From contig JABDPQ010000086.1 of NCBI GenBank assembly GCA_013042695.1, forward strand, positions 1 through 5,911: DNA of 5,911 bases, given 5' to 3'. A program made the translations under genes and the position numbers. Below, in pieces: positions 4,879 through 5,911 of the stretch (its first letter is position 1; each line of letters starts with the position of its first letter). This DNA is from Desulfobacterales bacterium (GTDB taxonomy: Bacteria; Desulfobacterota; Desulfobulbia; Desulfobulbales; Desulfocapsaceae). The notes under the pieces are model-generated. The model saw only the letters and a list, made by a program, of their open reading frames with translations, made no database searches and was not told where the DNA came from.

Positions 4879-5911
4879 ATGACAGTTGAAAGAAGCAAAC
4901 AAATGTTGGCTCTCGAAAAAGCCAAGCAAGTGCTTCTCAATGCTGAAATAGAGCGTAAGAAGAAATTCACCTCTCACCTTGTCCAACAATTCTCATCTGG
5001 GAATAAAGAAGTACTCAAAAAAGATGACTTTGCCGAGGACGCCGGACACTATTTATATCATTTATATCAAGAAGGAGACCGTGCTAAAATCCTCAAGATC
5101 GTGCCAATGTTTGGGGTCTGTGCCCTTGATGGCGATCTGAAACTTCGTGAGAACGGAGTTAAGGTAATCTCAAAACTTACCACTTTGCTCATCGGCAGCA
5201 ACGACCTGGAAGTGTTCCTCACCCTGTTCGAGGCGCTCACTGACTGGTTTAAACATGAAATAACTGTTATCGATGGATATTCACATGCTTGCAAACAGCT
5301 CAGCACACTCACACAAAAATTGCTTGGAAACAAAAAATATTGGCAAGAAACTGAAAGCTTGCTGATTCATTTACACTCAGTTCAAACTGGCACCATTGAA
5401 AAAGATATCTCGCTTCGTGAAATATCGTCTAAGCTTCTTGAAGGTATTGCCACCAAGAGTATCCTGGACAAACTGATACGAAGCTATCTTTCTGAGCAAG
5501 AGGCATCACCTCAGATTGCCGAAAGACTCTTATCAAACCTTGGGCCGCGAGCGGTGATCTGTTTGTTGAATACACTAATGCATTCTGAAAGCAAAGAAGA
5601 TCGCCTCCTGCTAATCAAGCTGATACCGGAATCTGAAACCGATGTCGTGCCTGTGCTCAGTGAATGCTTAAAAAAGAAACCTCCGTGGTATATCGTCAGA
5701 AATGTAATTTTCATCATTTCAGAACTCAATAACCCGGCATTATATGATCTGGTCTCTCCCTATCTTTCCCATAAAGACTTGAGGGTTCAGCAACAGGCAT
5801 TGAGTTGCATCACTAAAATTAGCGGCAAAGATCTCAAGTCACGAATGATCGAGGCACTGCCTCTTGTTGACGATAGACTGAAAATACAGATTATAATGCA
5901 ATTTGGTCAGG
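4879..5911 (+). CDS. HEAT-repeat-like helical protein, 3' end outside the window
   Basis: The frame is open from ATG 4879 to the window end: 344 complete codons, no stop. An in-frame TAG at 4867-4869 makes this ATG the first usable start, though no good Shine-Dalgarno precedes it; ATG at 4903 is an alternative. The first 30 residues are a charged amphipathic helix (KQMLALEKAKQVLLNAEIE). The rest is all-alpha by eye. From about residue 215 it shows HEAT-like helical pairs: RLLSNLGPRAVICLLNTL, then PPWYIVRNVIFIISELNNP (268-286), then YLSHKDLRVQQQALSCI (294-310), which carries the typical turn-Asp and Arg-Val of HEAT repeats. Such superhelical repeats are protein-binding scaffolds. No catalytic motif, signal peptide or membrane segment is visible. 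The unseen C-terminus could hold a further domain. Confidence 0.75.
   Translation, partial: MTVERSKQMLALEKAKQVLLNAEIERKKKFTSHLVQQFSSGNKEVLKKDDFAEDAGHYLYHLYQEGDRAKILKIVPMFGVCALDGDLKLRENGVKVISKLTTLLIGSNDLEVFLTLFEALTDWFKHEITVIDGYSHACKQLSTLTQKLLGNKKYWQETESLLIHLHSVQTGTIEKDISLREISSKLLEGIATKSILDKLIRSYLSEQEASPQIAERLLSNLGPRAVICLLNTLMHSESKEDRLLLIKLIPESETDVVPVLSECLKKKPPWYIVRNVIFIISELNNPALYDLVSPYLSHKDLRVQQQALSCITKISGKDLKSRMIEALPLVDDRLKIQIIMQFGQ

Noticed and set aside
1..5911. Mobile elements, CRISPR arrays, tRNA or rRNA genes
   Set aside because: No transposase motif, terminal repeats, spaced identical repeats, cloverleaf or rRNA signature was seen in the window.

Overview
The window (5911 bases, AT-rich) looks like chromosomal DNA from a selenocysteine-using, Gram-negative-type anaerobe. 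My best guess is a sulfate-reducer-like Desulfobacterota lineage. This is inferred from a selenoprotein gene with a bacterial SECIS, a family II (Mn) pyrophosphatase, a lipobox protein and a CGC-type UshA-like protein. No marker gene here fixes the taxon.

Layout. The left edge holds the 3' part of a manganese-dependent inorganic pyrophosphatase gene (+). It converges on a minus-strand cluster across a strong, symmetric, probably bidirectional terminator (646-689). The cluster, read right to left, is: a 72-aa S4-domain RNA-binding protein (3751-3533); the AAA+ ATPase RarA/MgsA (3357-2017); and, joined to rarA by an ATGA stop/start overlap, an exported UshA/5'-nucleotidase-like protein (2020-818). 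To the right, on the plus strand, are a small lipoprotein gene (4096-4584) and the 5' part of a HEAT-repeat-like protein gene (4879 to the window end). Between these two lies a possible decayed or frameshifted small minus-strand ORF.

Main discovery. The UshA-like gene is interrupted in frame by one TGA at 1861-1859. A conventional gene caller would return a 53-aa fragment with a signal peptide and a separate protein beginning near 1789. Reading TGA as selenocysteine restores one 400-residue exported protein. Its family CGC motif then becomes Cys52-Gly53-Sec54, followed by the expected LGGL segment. Directly downstream of the UGA is a stem-loop with apical loop GGUCU, starting 18 nt after the UGA. 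Loop sequence and spacing match what I recall of the E. coli fdhF SECIS, including G23, U24 and a U at position 17. Several metal-ligand positions of the metallophosphatase fold are substituted, and the mature protein has no other cysteine. A selenol/thiol redox role is therefore more plausible than nucleotidase activity, but this is inference.

Regulation visible in the sequence. A near-consensus sigma70-type promoter (TTGGCA-N17-TATAAT) lies upstream of the S4 gene. A weaker one (TTGTTT-N17-TATGAT), overlapping an operator-like inverted repeat, lies just upstream of rarA and would also drive the selenoprotein. A 9-bp tandem repeat with 11-bp period precedes the HEAT-repeat gene.
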